A stretch of 64,000 bases of DNA from Patiria miniata. Taxonomy: Eukaryota; Echinodermata; Asteroidea; Valvatida; Asterinidae. This document shows, in pieces, positions 43,100 to 61,257 of this stretch (its first letter is position 1; each line of letters begins with the position of its first letter). A program made the translations under genes and the position numbers. The stretch is taken from the NCBI RefSeq assembly GCF_015706575.1, contig NW_024037072.1:5001-69000 (forward strand). The letters are read 5' to 3'. Under the pieces are notes generated by a model. It saw only the letters and a program-made list of their open reading frames with translations. It was not told the origin of the DNA and ran no database searches.

Positions 43100-44600
43100 T
43101 ACATACATTCGCGCAAGTTTTATCTTAAACATGTTATTTTTTAGTCGGATACTATTACTAGCAGCAATTTTCTTTTTCTTTTCTGATTCGAGGCTTTAGA
43201 GGATTTTTATAGGAAATAGAGTCCGAAATCCGTACAAAGTTGAATAATACTAGCCTCCACTCAAGCCTGGTAATACTATGCTCCATAGGAAAGCGCACAA
43301 AGAACTACAGCTAGTTGTGTAAAAAAAAATATTGTGTACAGGCGAATCTACAGAAACGTTCGCTCGTACCCTAGCCTTTCGCCAACTTAAGGCCATATCG
43401 TGGCTTAATTTGCCGGCATCAGACAAAGCGGCGAAAAGGCGAAGCGACTGGAGCAGGAAAACACACACGCAAGTGGCGAAGCCACGAGGACCTTTTCCAA
43501 CTTGTCAAGAATCTCTTATGTTTTTCTTTATAATCTCGATTTCTTAATAATCTCTCTTTATAATCCCAAAAGGGTATCAAAATTCCAACCAATCATCAGC
43601 CTTTTAGTGCGCGCGTGGCTACTACCCGGACGCGTCGACGCGCCTGGATGCTTGCACAAAATTTAAAAACAAAAAATGCGAGTCTAGTTTTCCACCAGAT
43701 CGTGATTGCGTAATTGTTTTTACATTATCTTAGGCCCTATATCAATATTACTTATAAAAGTATTCCAAGAAATTATTTGAGTGTATGAACTTATTTTTCA
43801 TCTGAACTTACAGCTATTTTGCTCTTACGTTTTCCGTACTCACCCTTCTTTCACAAATGGAAGCAACTAGGCAAAATCCGCGTTGTGATTGGTTAACCTT
43901 TCAGCACTCTTCTTATTTGCATAAAACAAAATCAAGTTGGAAAACTTGCATAAATTCAAGCGAAATCATTATATCTTTTGATCCGCTACATATAACCACG
44001 TATAATTTTGCCCATAGGTAAATCACTTACTTGTTAGGCTTCCTGTGAATTAACGCGAGTGTTGAATCTGTCATTGTCAACAAATTCGAAGTAAAATACG
44101 GCACAACTTTGTCACAACGAATGTTTTCAAAATGATCAGAAAATCAAAGACATGCATGACACTCTGGTAACCCGAGTTCCGCATGCGCAAAACGGTAGGA
44201 GTCCCACCAGTGGGTACCCGACTAACAGTCTTACATGGCAGGATGACCGTAGTACCATGTAAAATTCTGCTAAATCCACTTCGAAAGCCTGCCAATCACC
44301 CAGTACATGTATACAGTGGCGTTCGCAGGATTTTTTCAAGGGGGTGTTTAAAAATTGGATGTCATCATTTATGACGCTAGAAATGAAGATGGCAAATTGT
44401 GTTGGCGCCAGAAATAAAAAATAGTATCAGTGGGCTAAACTTAATGCTAAATTAAAAGTCGGGAGTTTGTGTTGACGCCAGAAATAAAAGAGGGTATATT
44501 TGGACGGGTTAAACTCGAAGGGCCGGGAACCCACGACCATCAGTTATCTTTTTGAGCTAAAGCATAGTAAATCGGAAAAAATCATGTTCTGTGTCTTTAG
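43100..44600. other. Intergenic, no gene recognised
   Basis: Holds a SINE-tail copy at about 43165-43215 and a CAGTGGCG hAT-type end at 44314. No exon-like sequence was found. Confidence 0.4.
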
Positions 44601-44606
<6 letters not shown>

Positions 44607-44633
<27 letters not shown>

Positions 44634-47600
44634 TATTCGGCCAGGTACAACACAAGGTACAACAAGCAATTCACAAAAGTAAACAAAACTAAACAAAAAC
44701 AATCCAATCCAAGCTGGCCAGGATTGACAAAAGTATAATAAAACACTGTGACTCGAAAGCCTGTCAATCCTAACTTGAATGGTACATGTAACATACAAAA
44801 TATATTAAAAATTTGGTATAAAATTCAATGAAAAATAAGACCGCCTTAAAAATAATACTAACAAAGATAATTAGATTTAAAAGATTAACAGTTACAACAG
44901 TTTTCTCATAGGCAAGAATAGCTGGCATAAAAACCTAACAACTGCAGATTATACAAGACTGGGAAAAAACAGACAAACAAGCCAAAACAAAACTAACAAA
45001 CAAACAAACACCCCAACAAACAAAGAAACAAAACAAGACAGGATAAGACTTAACAAAATGTAACAAAACAAGTCAAGACAAGAGACAAGACAAGACAAGA
45101 CAAGACAAGACAAAACGAAACAAAACAAGACGAAACTAAACAAAAAACAAACAAACAAACAAGACAAGACAAGACAAGACAACAACAACCACACAACAAC
45201 ATAAAAACACAGAACGAAAGATTGATACAGTAAACAAAATAATTTAAAATGAAATAAAAAATAAATAATAAGCAATAAAAACCTGATAGAGAAAAGTAAA
45301 AAATACAGTTGACATGCGAGAAAAACTACGTCAAAAAAAAATATCCATCCAATGAACAAGAAAAGCAACAACAAAAGTATCAATAACAAAATAAATACAA
45401 GTAATAATAAACGATAAGCAACCGGAAAAATAGGCCTGAAAACCAACATTATTTCAGACATAAATAAATGAATAAATAAACTTAACCACAAAAGATGAAA
45501 ATAATATAAAATAAAATAACAATGAAATAAAAGAATGATGGCAGTTTACAGTGGAAAAATATACACATGAAATTACTTTAAAAAGATTAAAGTAGATCAA
45601 AAGAGTTAAACACTTGGGGGGGGGCCTATTTCCAGCTCAAGGTTTTAACACTCATAATAATGGGCGGATAATCGGGTGTTAAACAGTGTGAATGAATCAA
45701 TTAATAGAGAGTCCCTTACATGCGATGGCAAACTACTCCAGATTCGGGGGAAGACATGACTAGGTGTGTTTTTCAGGGTTTGAGTTCTAGCATAGTGGTG
45801 ACTAAATGTGAGACAATCCTGGTGACGAGTGTTCACTACTGTGTTGGCCTTCACTGATTGGCAGTCAACTAAGTTAAACAGGACTTTAACTGTGAAGGAA
45901 ACTATGTGCTTCTGTCTACGTGAATCTAGAGTCATCCAATTCAAAGCATGCAATCTGTCTTCATATGACATTGCACCTTTGGGCTGTTTGAGGCACATTC
46001 TACTTGCCCTTCTCTGCACTCTCTCAAGTTTGGCTGCATTGGATGCTGTGTATGGGGACCAAGCTGGCAACCCGTATTCTAGTACGGGCAAGACAAGTGA
46101 ACGATAGAGGGATGTCAAGGCCTTGGTTGAAGCACCACCTGCAATGTGCCAGATAAAGCCTAATGTCTTATTGGCCTTTGAGACAGTGGCATCGACGTGA
46201 TCGTTCCAGTTCAGTGAGTCGTTGATGATTACCCCAAGATATTTGAATGTAGGTGTAACATTGAGCGATTGACCGTGAAGAATGTAACTTGGAAGAACTG
46301 CTGGTTTCCGGGATCTGGATATGTGCATGACCTTGGTTTTCTTGATATTCAGCTGCATACCATTGAGATTGCTCCATTGTTCAAGTGCAGTCAGGTCCGA
46401 CTGGAGGGTGAGTTCATCTTGGGGTGAGTGGATTGGCTGATAGAGGAGTGTATCATCCGCAAAGAGTGCACAGTTTGTGGATAAGTCATGAGAAATGTCA
46501 TTAATAAACAAATTAAACAGGAGGGGGCCAAGAACACTGCCCTGAGGAACACCTGAAGTAACTGGTGCCCACTCGGAGTAGCATCCCCGATACGCAACTC
46601 GTTGTTGACGACCTATTAGAAAGGACTTTATCCAGGTCCATGTCGATCCACGAATATTGAAGTTGCCGGCAAGTTTGTTAAGTACCATATGGTGAGGCAT
46701 AACATCGAAAGCCTTACTGAAATCGAGGAAAATTACATCGAGTCGAGGAGGGTGCGGTTTATCCAAGATAGTTGCCCAATCATGGATTGTGTTTGCAAGC
46801 TGGGTGACACATGATTTGGAGGCAGTGAAACCATGTTGCTGGGGGTTGCCGAGGCAGAGTGATGTTACATGGTCGTTGATGTTGTCAGCGACAGCCCTCT
46901 CCAACAACTTGCAGATGATTGATGTCAACGCTACTGGACGGTAATTCTTGATATCGGTACGACTGCCAGACTTGAAAACCGGAGTTATTTGTGAGAGTTT
47001 CCAATCTGCTGGGACAACGCCAGTAGTTAGGGATGAGTTCATCAATCGCATCAGAGGCGGAGCAATTGATGATGCAGTCGCTTTTAAAATCCTTGGTGGT
47101 ATAGCGTCGTGACCTGGTGCTTTATGAGGATTTAAGTTGGACAGCGACTTAACAAGCCAGCCAAGGTTCACTGTTGTGGGGTGAATCTCTGGAATTGGGA
47201 AGTCACAAGATGGTGGGGTCTCTGCAGGAACCCCTGTTGGAGTATGGACAGAGGTGAAGAACTTGTTGAATGCATGACAAATATCGGCAGGCTTGTGGAG
47301 CTGTGTCTCGGCTGTCCTGAACGCAGGTGGGCATTTGGATTTCCTTTGGTCCTTAACAAAGCTCCAAAAGCTACGTTTGTTGTCCGGTAGAGCAAACAAG
47401 TCATTGATGTATTCCCAGTACTCCTTCTTAGTTTTGTTTTTCACCTCATTACGGATAAGTTTATACCTGCTCCAGTCACTGCTGTCACCGTTCGATTTGG
47501 CCTTGACGAAGAGCTTTTGTTTCTGTTTGATGAGGCGTTTCAGTGCAGGTGTTATCCATGGGGACATGCGACGATTGCATGTCTTCCTGGGGATGCTGTC

Positions 47601-48700
47601 TCGAATTGCTGCATCCAGTATGTCCATGAACCCCTCCCATGACTCCGTGGGATCACTGTCCTTCATGAATGCAGTCCATGGCGCAAGATGTAAAAGTGTC
47701 TCCAAATGTGAGAAGTCAGCTTTCTTGTATTGCATAAATGAGCGGAGGATTTTGGGTTCAGGGGGAGTTCTGTTTGCAACAAATGAGAAAAACACTGCGT
47801 GGTGATCGCTGCTGACTGGATTTGCTACTGTTTCTACTGAACGGAATTTCTCCTGCCGGTTTGTGAAAATAAGATCGATGATAGTCCCAGACGATGAAGA
47901 ATTATTTGATGGGCGGGTCACTTCATCAACCAGTTGAATGAGGCCTATCGAGTTGATTACTCCTTGCAAATTCGTCAGTGAGGAAGATTCTGTACACCAG
48001 TTTATATTGAAGTCGCCTAGCAGTAACATTCCTTCAAAGTTACGAAGATCTGATTGGAGGTTGTCACAGACATCTTGAAGTTTATCGAAAAATGTTACAT
48101 CTGAGTTTGGGGGACGGTACACAATTCCAACAAGCCATTTTGAGTGTCTTAGGGTCAGTGATAAGAAAGTTACCTCGATGTCAGTGGGGCTAAGGTGGTC
48201 GAGATGAGCCGGAAGCAACGAATCCTTCACTATTGCCATGATGCCACCACCTCGGTTATTCCGGTCACGTCGGATAGTGGAATATCCAGGTATGTTAAGA
48301 ACATTATTTGCTGACAGCCATGTCTCTGTGATGCAGACAATGTCCACAGGATGAAGCTCCAGAAATGACTGCATGTCCTGTTGCTTACTACAGATACTAC
48401 GAGCGTTGAGAAGTAGACCGGAGATGGAATTCCTGTAAGTCTTTGAAGATGCAGGGAAGTCCAAAGGATAGTTGTTCAAGTTATTATCAGGTTCCACTGT
48501 AGAATTGAGCTCATGATCGCTGCCAAACTCCTCATGGAATGAAGTGTCAGAGCATGATGAAAATGGCAGCTTGTACACACAGTATGGGCAGAACCAGTCC
48601 ACAGTGCTAGATATGATGAATGTATTAGTAAAGGGGTCAATGTGGGGCCTTGTGGGCAGTCCCCTCCCTCAACAGCATTTAAACAAACAAAAAAGAAGAA
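44607..48700 (-). mobile_element. CR1/Jockey-type LINE, 5'-truncated, with (AAT)n tail
   Basis: The coding part is at 48602-45645 and a 1-kb 3' UTR rich in ACAAG/AAAC repeats lies at 45644-44633. On the minus strand it ends in a stretch of AAT repeats (44607-44632), as CR1/L2-type LINEs end in short tandem repeats. No ORF1 is seen before the coding frame, so the copy seems truncated near 48700; the boundary is approximate. Confidence 0.75.
45645..48602 (-). CDS. LINE endonuclease/reverse transcriptase (ORF2), long open frame
   Basis: About 985 codons without a stop. An apurinic-type endonuclease lies at residues 64-270 (LLNARSI, ITETWL with catalytic Glu, GDFNINW, SDHHAVFF). The reverse transcriptase lies at about 490-790 (HKAPGHDAIPP, LDFSKAFD, GVPQGSVLGPLLF, and FADDT with the catalytic Asp pair). 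The C-terminus has the YGLPAWSPYT..LERVQRRA segment of this group. It copies its RNA at a nicked target site (family knowledge). The frame starts with GTG at 48602-48600, is open for about 22 codons further, and has no ATG before residue 77, so the N-terminus is incomplete. An isolated WFCPYC at the start looks like the end of a PHD-type zinc motif. Confidence 0.85.
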   Translation of the reverse strand: MDWFCPYCVYKLPFSSCSDTSFHEEFGSDHELNSTVEPDNNLNNYPLDFPASSKTYRNSISGLLLNARSICSKQQDMQSFLELHPVDIVCITETWLSANNVLNIPGYSTIRRDRNNRGGGIMAIVKDSLLPAHLDHLSPTDIEVTFLSLTLRHSKWLVGIVYRPPNSDVTFFDKLQDVCDNLQSDLRNFEGMLLLGDFNINWCTESSSLTNLQGVINSIGLIQLVDEVTRPSNNSSSSGTIIDLIFTNRQEKFRSVETVANPVSSDHHAVFFSFVANRTPPEPKILRSFMQYKKADFSHLETLLHLAPWTAFMKDSDPTESWEGFMDILDAAIRDSIPRKTCNRRMSPWITPALKRLIKQKQKLFVKAKSNGDSSDWSRYKLIRNEVKNKTKKEYWEYINDLFALPDNKRSFWSFVKDQRKSKCPPAFRTAETQLHKPADICHAFNKFFTSVHTPTGVPAETPPSCDFPIPEIHPTTVNLGWLVKSLSNLNPHKAPGHDAIPPRILKATASSIAPPLMRLMNSSLTTGVVPADWKLSQITPVFKSGSRTDIKNYRPVALTSIICKLLERAVADNINDHVTSLCLGNPQQHGFTASKSCVTQLANTIHDWATILDKPHPPRLDVIFLDFSKAFDVMPHHMVLNKLAGNFNIRGSTWTWIKSFLIGRQQRVAYRGCYSEWAPVTSGVPQGSVLGPLLFNLFINDISHDLSTNCALFADDTLLYQPIHSPQDELTLQSDLTALEQWSNLNGMQLNIKKTKVMHISRSRKPAVLPSYILHGQSLNVTPTFKYLGVIINDSLNWNDHVDATVSKANKTLGFIWHIAGGASTKALTSLYRSLVLPVLEYGLPAWSPYTASNAAKLERVQRRASRMCLKQPKGAMSYEDRLHALNWMTLDSRRQKHIVSFTVKVLFNLVDCQSVKANTVVNTRHQDCLTFSHHYARTQTLKNTPSHVFPRIWSSLPSHVRDSLLIDSFTLFNTRLSAHYYEC

Positions 48701-48879
48701 ATTCAAGAAAAAAAGTTGCACGGGCTGCGGAAGTGCTAGGATCTGTTCTTGTAATTGGCTAAAATTACTCAGCTTCGTCCCCTGGATCTCATGATTCTCA
48801 TCCGTTTGGAATCTTTGTGTAAACCGCCCCACCCCTAAGGCCAAACTTCAGATACAGGATACATATGCGCTCTGGTCAC

Positions 48880-49350
48880 AGGGGCGGATTCAAACTGCCA
48901 TTTGCCAGGGGGGGGGGCCTAGAATTGTAATGAAGGGTCCAGGACCTTCGAGCGCGGAGCGCGAAGCCCTTACGGCATGGGGTCCGGGGCCCGCTTAAGC
49001 TAAGGGCCCCGAAAAAAATTGGATTTTAGATGCTGTGTGGTGCAATCTGAGGCGATTCCCGGCCACTTCCACCGTTTAGAAAACGTTTTAGACATCTCCG
49101 TATTTTTTCACAATTTTCTATTTTGGAAAGGGATTTAGGCCACTTGTAGAGCCATTCGCTGCTGAAGGTACAAATAAGGTGGGGGCACCGCTAGGGTGAA
49201 ATTATTGCAGGGAATTTGGCCGGAGGACTAATGCGAGCGCGGAGCGCGAAGCACTTAGTTACGGCGTGGGGTCCGGGAAATTTTGGATCGTAGATACTCT
49301 GTGGTGCAATCTGAGGCGTTTCCTGGCCACTTTCCCCTGATTTTTTTAGC
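48880..49350. repeat. Two related copies of a GAGCGCGGAGCGCGAAGC repeat
   Basis: 48950-49070 and 49230-49340 share GAGCGCGGAGCGCGAAG, GGCGTGGGGTCCGGG-like and GTGGTGCAATCTGAGGCG blocks. The left side starts CAGGGGCGGATTCAAAC, a hAT-type end. Remnant of the last block at about 31335-31375. Confidence 0.65.
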
Positions 49351-49554
49351 AGAAATTTGTAAAATTACGAGGGGATATTTTGTTTCATTTGTTTCAAATA
49401 CATGTAGGCCTATATACTCTTGCTCTTATAAAGTGTCTTCTGTATTCAAAGCTTAAAGTTGAGACTTGAACATACACATAATTTGTCATTGTTCCGCGCT
49501 CGGTCACATAACTCTCTTTTCCCTCCATATTTTTACATGGCAAGGGGGGGGTGT

Positions 49555-50077
49555 TTAAAGGGAATATACAACATTTGCAAACATCGAAAAATAAAAGTAC
49601 CAAGTTTTTGCGAAATACCTTAATAGGATGTTGGTAAATGACAGTCTAAAGCATCCTGTAAAATTATGGCACCTGGTATACTGTCATTTTCAAGAAAAGT
49701 GGTATTTTTGTATCAATTTCCAACGCTGATCGGCCGATCAGCGTTGGAAACAACTGGCTTTTTTTTCAAATACTGGACCCAATTGACCATTGCACTTGTT
49801 TGCAATCGATTACAAACCTATGAACGGGTACGAGCCAGCTAGACTGGTTCCCTGACCTTACAATTCCCCAATGTATGTAAACTGCTCTGTTTCTTCTTAT
49901 ATAGAGTCAGGGAACCAGACTACAGGAAAATGATCGTTTTTCTTGGTTTTTATAGCATTTTCGAACCCAAAACCTCCAAAAAGTCAGTGTAACTATATTT
50001 GCTATATATTTCTAACCCCCCAATTCCATCCATTTCTGAAAATTACAGCAAAAGCAAATGATGTATATTCCCTTTAA
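49555..50077. mobile_element. TTAA-flanked MITE (piggyBac-like), copy 2, inverted
   Basis: Ends TTAAAGGGAATATACAACATTTGC and the complement of TTAAAGGGAATATACATCATTTGC (one difference). The centre holds a perfect 34-bp palindrome at 49717-49750. Confidence 0.8.
49717..49750. repeat. Perfect 34-bp palindrome at the MITE centre
   Basis: Seventeen bases (TTTCCAACGCTGATCGG) followed directly by their exact complement. Confidence 0.95.
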
Positions 50078-50471
50078 CAGCCAAAACATATAATATAAGG
50101 GTTTGTTTCAGGGATCTTTCAAAAAACGAAGGTTTTTCAAACCAAATGTGCCCATAGTTATTTCTCTTAATCTTTTTGATTGTCCTTCATCTACATATTT
50201 CTGCCGAAAGAAATAGTCTGCTGGATTTTCTGTACAACTCATTTTTGTATGCATTAATATTCTGTCCAATGTAGCCGAAATTCGGCTAGAACGGTCACTC
50301 GAGCTAGTAACCGTGGATCACAATAGTTTGGCTATTGTACATGTAGTCACACGGCCGGGTCGACGCGACGGTCTAGTATCAGAACAAGCTCACGCACCAG
50401 TCTCTTGACTTGGAAGTTGGATTCTGCTTCGAGACTCTGTTGAAAAATCTACGGAGTGGAAAGGCGGCAAA

Positions 50472-56202
<5,731 letters not shown>

Positions 56203-56372
56203 ATCATGCTTATTTCTTGCTGAGGCTGTATCAGCCAGGCTTTTGTGCATGTATTTGCTCAATTTTTTAGCGCTGCTAAGCACACAATTTGTCTGCTAAT
56301 AGAGCCTAAAAAAGTTTTCAATTTTACGGAGACCCTCAGCAGTCAGCACAGAAATAGGCATGCTGACCTTGG

Positions 56373-56378
56373 AATAAA
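56373..56378 (+). terminator. Candidate poly(A) signal of the FAM133-like gene
   Basis: AATAAA 170 nt after the stop codon, and 12 bp before a palindromic MITE. Confidence 0.5.
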
Positions 56379-56389
56379 CAATTTGCTTG

Positions 56390-56523
56390 AAGCCCGGTTC
56401 ATACTCCACGCGAAAGCAAGTGCGAAGCGAAATTCATGTCGTCAACAATGGTGGACGCGCTTTGAACGTATTGTTGATGTCACGAATTTCGCCTCGCTTT
56501 CGCGTGAAGTATGAACCGGGCTT
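56390..56523. mobile_element. 134-bp palindromic MITE
   Basis: Ends are near-perfect inverted copies: AAGCCCGGTTCATACTCCAC and the complement of GTGAAGTATGAACCGGGCTT, continuing through CGCGAAAGC/GCTTTCGCG. Only short unmatched DNA lies between the arms. No transposase. Confidence 0.75.
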
Positions 56524-56692
56524 AAGTTAGTAAATGTAATATCCAGCTACTACGGTTTGAAGTCATTACTGGTGTCGTTCTTAACATTGAGATGCATATG
56601 TGATTTCTGCAACCCCATTGGTCAAAGTTGCATTGAGTGCATGCCAGCATAGTAACAATAAGTAATGGTTTTTCTTTGTAGTCCTTGGATTA

Positions 56693-57403
56693 GGGCCCCC
56701 CCCCCAAAAAAATCTCTTGTTTCTGGTATGGAGCTTGCCCCCAAAGTAATGCGGCGATGCGGGGGTTTTTTTTTCCCCCATTTTTTTCCTTCAAATGACG
56801 GCTGATGTTGTGGATGACGCTTCGACCCCCTTAAAACTCTCAAAAATATCCTTCAGAGTGGAGCTTGAGGTGACCTCAGTAAGGCCATAGGGCTTGAGAA
56901 TTCTGCACCCACTTACGATCTCGACTGACACGAACAGTCTTCGGGAAATTTGGATAGTCAAGACAAATGACAGAACAAACGGTAGTAATGTTAGACCATA
57001 CATCGACATCATGCATGAGCTGCCAGGCTGGTCATTAGTCTGCACCCTTACATATGTGCGCTATTTGAAAAGCATTTACAGGGTACAGATACACGATCAT
57101 TGCTTCTTCAGTCTGGCTTCCAGATGCACAAGTACAAAATTACAACACCGTCTGCAAATGATGCCCAACCAAATTTAGTGCAAAATATACGGGAGCCCAG
57201 AGAGGCCACATAAAGCTTATACTCGATTGTAACCCCATCTAAAAACAAGTTAAAATTGTGCAGCAGCAGGATTCCAGTCTAACCAGTGAGTTTGGCAGTT
57301 TTGATACATCATCTTATTTTGAAGAAAAAAAAACGTTTTAATTTTGCCAACACATACGGCTACGGCGACGCGTGCAGACCAGAAACCTTAGACTTTTTTT
57401 GCC
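56693..57403 (-). mobile_element. Harbinger-like family, inverted copy
   Basis: Same blocks as 19040-20220 in reverse order and strand: TTTCTGGTATGGAGCTTGCC at the left, CAGACCAGAAACCTTAGACT at the right. TTA precedes the left end at 56690-56692, so a TWA target is plausible; the right flank (AGG) does not repeat it. Confidence 0.65.
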
Positions 57404-59335
57404 AGGGGGTGTGCAAAATGGTATGACAATTGGAGGATTCAGGACTGTTAAGGTTGTACAGACTTTGAGTGTATATGTACATGTATATGTGTAGTCAAGT
57501 GTAGATGATTTGTTTTTGTTGTTTCATGTGCAGTATTTTACTTTTTGAGGACAGGCTGCTTAAATAATGCATTGTGTATTTTTCATGAATCTACAGAATT
57601 TACAGCACTGATGGATTTCTATGATATGTGTTTTCTGTTTAAACTTCTTTTTAAGAGGGAAGCAGAATTGCAGACATGAGAGGTGGCACCTCTCTCTAAT
57701 GCATCCTTAATTTGAAATCAGGATTCCCACAGTCATGGGGAACCCCTGGAATTTAAAGCCATCATGGAAAATTTATGGCATTTTTATTTTACAAGGAGTA
57801 ATGGGAAGTTTTTATTCCAAGAATAATATTTGGCTACGGCTGTCTTTAAGCTTCCAGTTTGCATTCCTATTTACAAATGTACTATACATGTTCTTCCTCT
57901 TTATGCATGTTTTCTCCTTACTTGATGCATGTTCAATGCATCATTGTGATGCTTAGTGGACTTGCTGCTAAGATGCCTAAAGCCTATTGCAGGAATTGGG
58001 TCATTAAAGCCCTAATTGTGTCCTGGAAAACTCATGAAGTTTCCATTTTAAGGTTTCTGTGTGAACCCTGGAATAAAATTATAGTATGACAATCCCATTG
58101 GTTAATGAAGCAACAAGTGTATGTATGTTCACCACCTGCGCCAGAGTGAAATTAATGCCACCTCAGTAACGGTGTCTACTTTTGGTTGTTGGGTAATCCT
58201 TGCACGAGATCACTATACACTCACGAGGCCCTCTTCAATGGAGAAACCATTGTGTACACTATTTTACAAAGCAACAATTCAGTGATTGATTATATGTAAA
58301 CAATAGGTAGCACAATGCTTTTGCCATCAAAGAGGGCTTTGATCTATTATGTGTATGCAGTGGTAATCAGTTTAGAGTGATGTGCCCTGGCCACGTATAA
58401 AACATGCATTGCAAACTGCTATGAAAAAAGCGCAAGAGTGCAGAAAATAACAGCTCTGCAGTCTGTACAAGTTACCCATGTCTAAAGTTTTTAGGATATT
58501 TTTCTTTTTTTCGGGGGGGGGGGGGTACTATATTTACTTGGCATTCATTTTGTTGTATTTTTTGTGGAATAAATTAATGATCAGTGGAATTCACTACCAT
58601 GTCTCATTTCTTTTTTCACTGTTGATCTAAATAAAAGGTTACTATATTTCACACATATTTTGTACAAATCTTCTTTTTCAGTCCTTCAAAATTAAAAAAT
58701 GTATTTGCCTAACCGGCATTTTGTAACAAGATTCAAAATATACACAAATTGAAATTTAATTGGAGAGTATATTTGACACTTGCCAGTGTACTTTCTACAT
58801 TTAAAGTTTCTTGCACATTCATTAATGAACAAAAGCCTACATAGTACATGCCTCATGTAAATCAAACTTTGCTTTTTCATTTTTGCAACTTTGGTCTAAG
58901 TTTTCTCAAATCCAATTCAACGTACACATTTATAAACTCATCCGACAATGATTAACAATCTGGAATTTAAAAAAAATGGAAAAGAACAAAATGTACAATG
59001 TATGTCATAAATTCAGATTACCAAGTATCAAGCTCAAGAATATTTTGGTCAGGTTGATTACTTTAATTAATCACAAAATTAACCTGATTAACTATAAAAC
59101 AAAAGCGTTTAAATGACCCGATACAATAGGTCATGTAAAGTCTCTGGAGTAGCTATTCTCACTAGGTTTTTATTTCTCTTTGATGTCTAACTACAGGGCA
59201 AATCCAGTAAAGAATTTGGATAACAAACCTAACCAAACTAAACATTCTTACAATAAATACTCTGAAATTGAACAATGTTAAAGATTACTTTCATTCCTTC
59301 AGAGGGTGTGACCCACCTATTTTTAGTTCATTTTT
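57404..59335. other. Intergenic, no gene recognised
   Basis: AT-rich sequence between the FAM133-like gene and the MITE at 59336. Short open frames have no domain or splice context. Could include an extended FAM133-like 3' UTR. Confidence 0.4.
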
Positions 59336-60892
59336 TTAAAGGTAATATGCATTTGCTTTTGCAGTAATTTTAAAAAGTGGTTGGATTTGGGGTTAGTACT
59401 TAAAGTAAATATTGTTACACTGACCTTTTTAGACTTGTTTTCATGGGTGCTGGAAAAAAACAAGAAAAAAATGCTGTTCTTGTGGTCTGGTTATCTGACC
59501 CTACTTCAGACGAAACAGAGCAATTTATAGACATTGGGGAACTGCCAGGTCAGGGAACCAGATTAGATGGTACGTACCGCACCCATTCATGGATGTGTTA
59601 GCGTTTGCAAACAAAACATGGACTAACTATATTGGTAAACTGGGGGAAGTTAAACTTGCACGATCCTCCTGGCATGCTGACAGTATTTATACAGTCGGTT
59701 AGTAGGCACACTTTTCAGTTGACCAAAATCAACAATGACCTCATTTCACCCCTAGATGACCTTTGACCTCAAATGTCTCAAGTCATCCGAGTCCCCCTAC
59801 CCAAAGATTATTTACACCAAGTTTGGTTGCGATTGTAGACTGACGACTTTTCATTAGACAGCACTAAACAGTTAAAGGTATAGTCCATCATTTGTAATTT
59901 GTGCATTTTGTTTGTTTGAAGCAACAAAAGTGCTCAAGATTTAAAGAAGGGTGCTGAACAACTAACCTGATGAACTTTCAGCTCAGCTTTAACTGTATAT
60001 TTCGAGAAAAACAACATTCTAGGATCTCAATTTCAAACAAAAGTTGCTGAATCTGTTTTGAATTGGGCCTGATGAATTCAGCGTCAGAGACACGTTCTCA
60101 CTGAGACGATTGCAGCTACGCAATGTCGCGCACTGATCCGACGAATTATAGCAACCGCGCGCGCATGTGCGTCATGCAAATGCTTGCGCGCGCTTCGCCA
60201 AATAAGAAAACGAACTACTAATTTGAATTTCCTAAGAAGCACCGTTGGAAAGGCCGTCTTTTGTTGATTTCTTTAAAATGACAGCTTGCCAGAAAGAATA
60301 ATTTCACAAGGAAGTCCCCTTGCTATCTTTCAACCAAGTATGTTTTTCAACGATCATTACACCACTTACTTTTTGGATAGCTGCAAATGATGGACTCTGG
60401 CTTTAAACCTAACCAAAATGGAAGACACGGACACACACAAACGTGTGTTCACCGTCGATTGTGGACGTCCTATTGTCCCTCTTTTGTCTGCACTCTCAAC
60501 TTTTTAGGAAGACTCCCATTTGTTTTGTACACGACCCCAATCGCAGACGTATGCTTGGAATCGTGGACGACCTTGTTCTCTTTTGTTCTCTGGTATTTTT
60601 CATCGACAGTTTGAAAAGATGAACATATATTAATACACTATCTGAAGATCCCCCTTTCTTGGCTTAAAATTAAGCCAGGGTATAAAAAGTCAGTTTTTTC
60701 CCAATGATGGTCAGCAGACCATCATTGAAAATTGATAAAAAAAAATTCCACTTTTCATGAAAATGACAGCACACCAGGTGCCAAGCTTTTCACAGGCTGC
60801 TTGAGACTATTATTCTCTTACAGTCAAGTAAGGTATTTCATGATAATTTGGTCGTTTGGTTTTACATGTTTGCAAATGTTTATTACCTTTAA
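59336..60892. mobile_element. TTAA-flanked MITE family, copy 3, with about 1 kb of extra DNA
   Basis: Left end TTAAAGGTAATATGCATTTGC, right end GCAAATGTTTATTACCTTTAA. 59400-59640 and 60660-60890 match the two halves of copy 1. About 59642-60655 has no counterpart in the other copies and seems inserted; it includes a repeat also found at 53398-53580. Central hairpin at 60702-60727. Confidence 0.65.
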
Positions 60893-61257
60893 ACACTGGT
60901 TACGCAACTCAATGTAGCCAATGATTACTGTACATTTCCTATTTCAAACATTTCTTCTGCCTTTTTAGAGTGTTCACTGCTGTGCTTACAGCATCTCTTC
61001 TGTTATCGGTTTCTTTTATCAGGAAATCATACATTCAGCAGTGCAATAGGCTCAGAAAGGCTAAATAAGTTCCAGTCAGTATGCTCTGACCATCTTCAGG
61101 AGAGTGCCTAAACTCTAAGAAAGTCAATACTTAAGTAGCAAAAGCGAATTTGATACTAGTGTGAAGTTGCATCCTGTGTGGATGCCAAGTAGCTGGGATC
61201 CTAGAGCAAGCTTGGTGCCCACTGAAGTGGAACAGTAGGGTTGCAGTCTCAGTTGAG

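Noticed and set aside
44949..45491. 180-codon leucine/cysteine-rich frame that looks like a membrane protein
   Set aside because: It is a translation of the ACAAG/AAAC simple repeat in the 3' UTR of the LINE.
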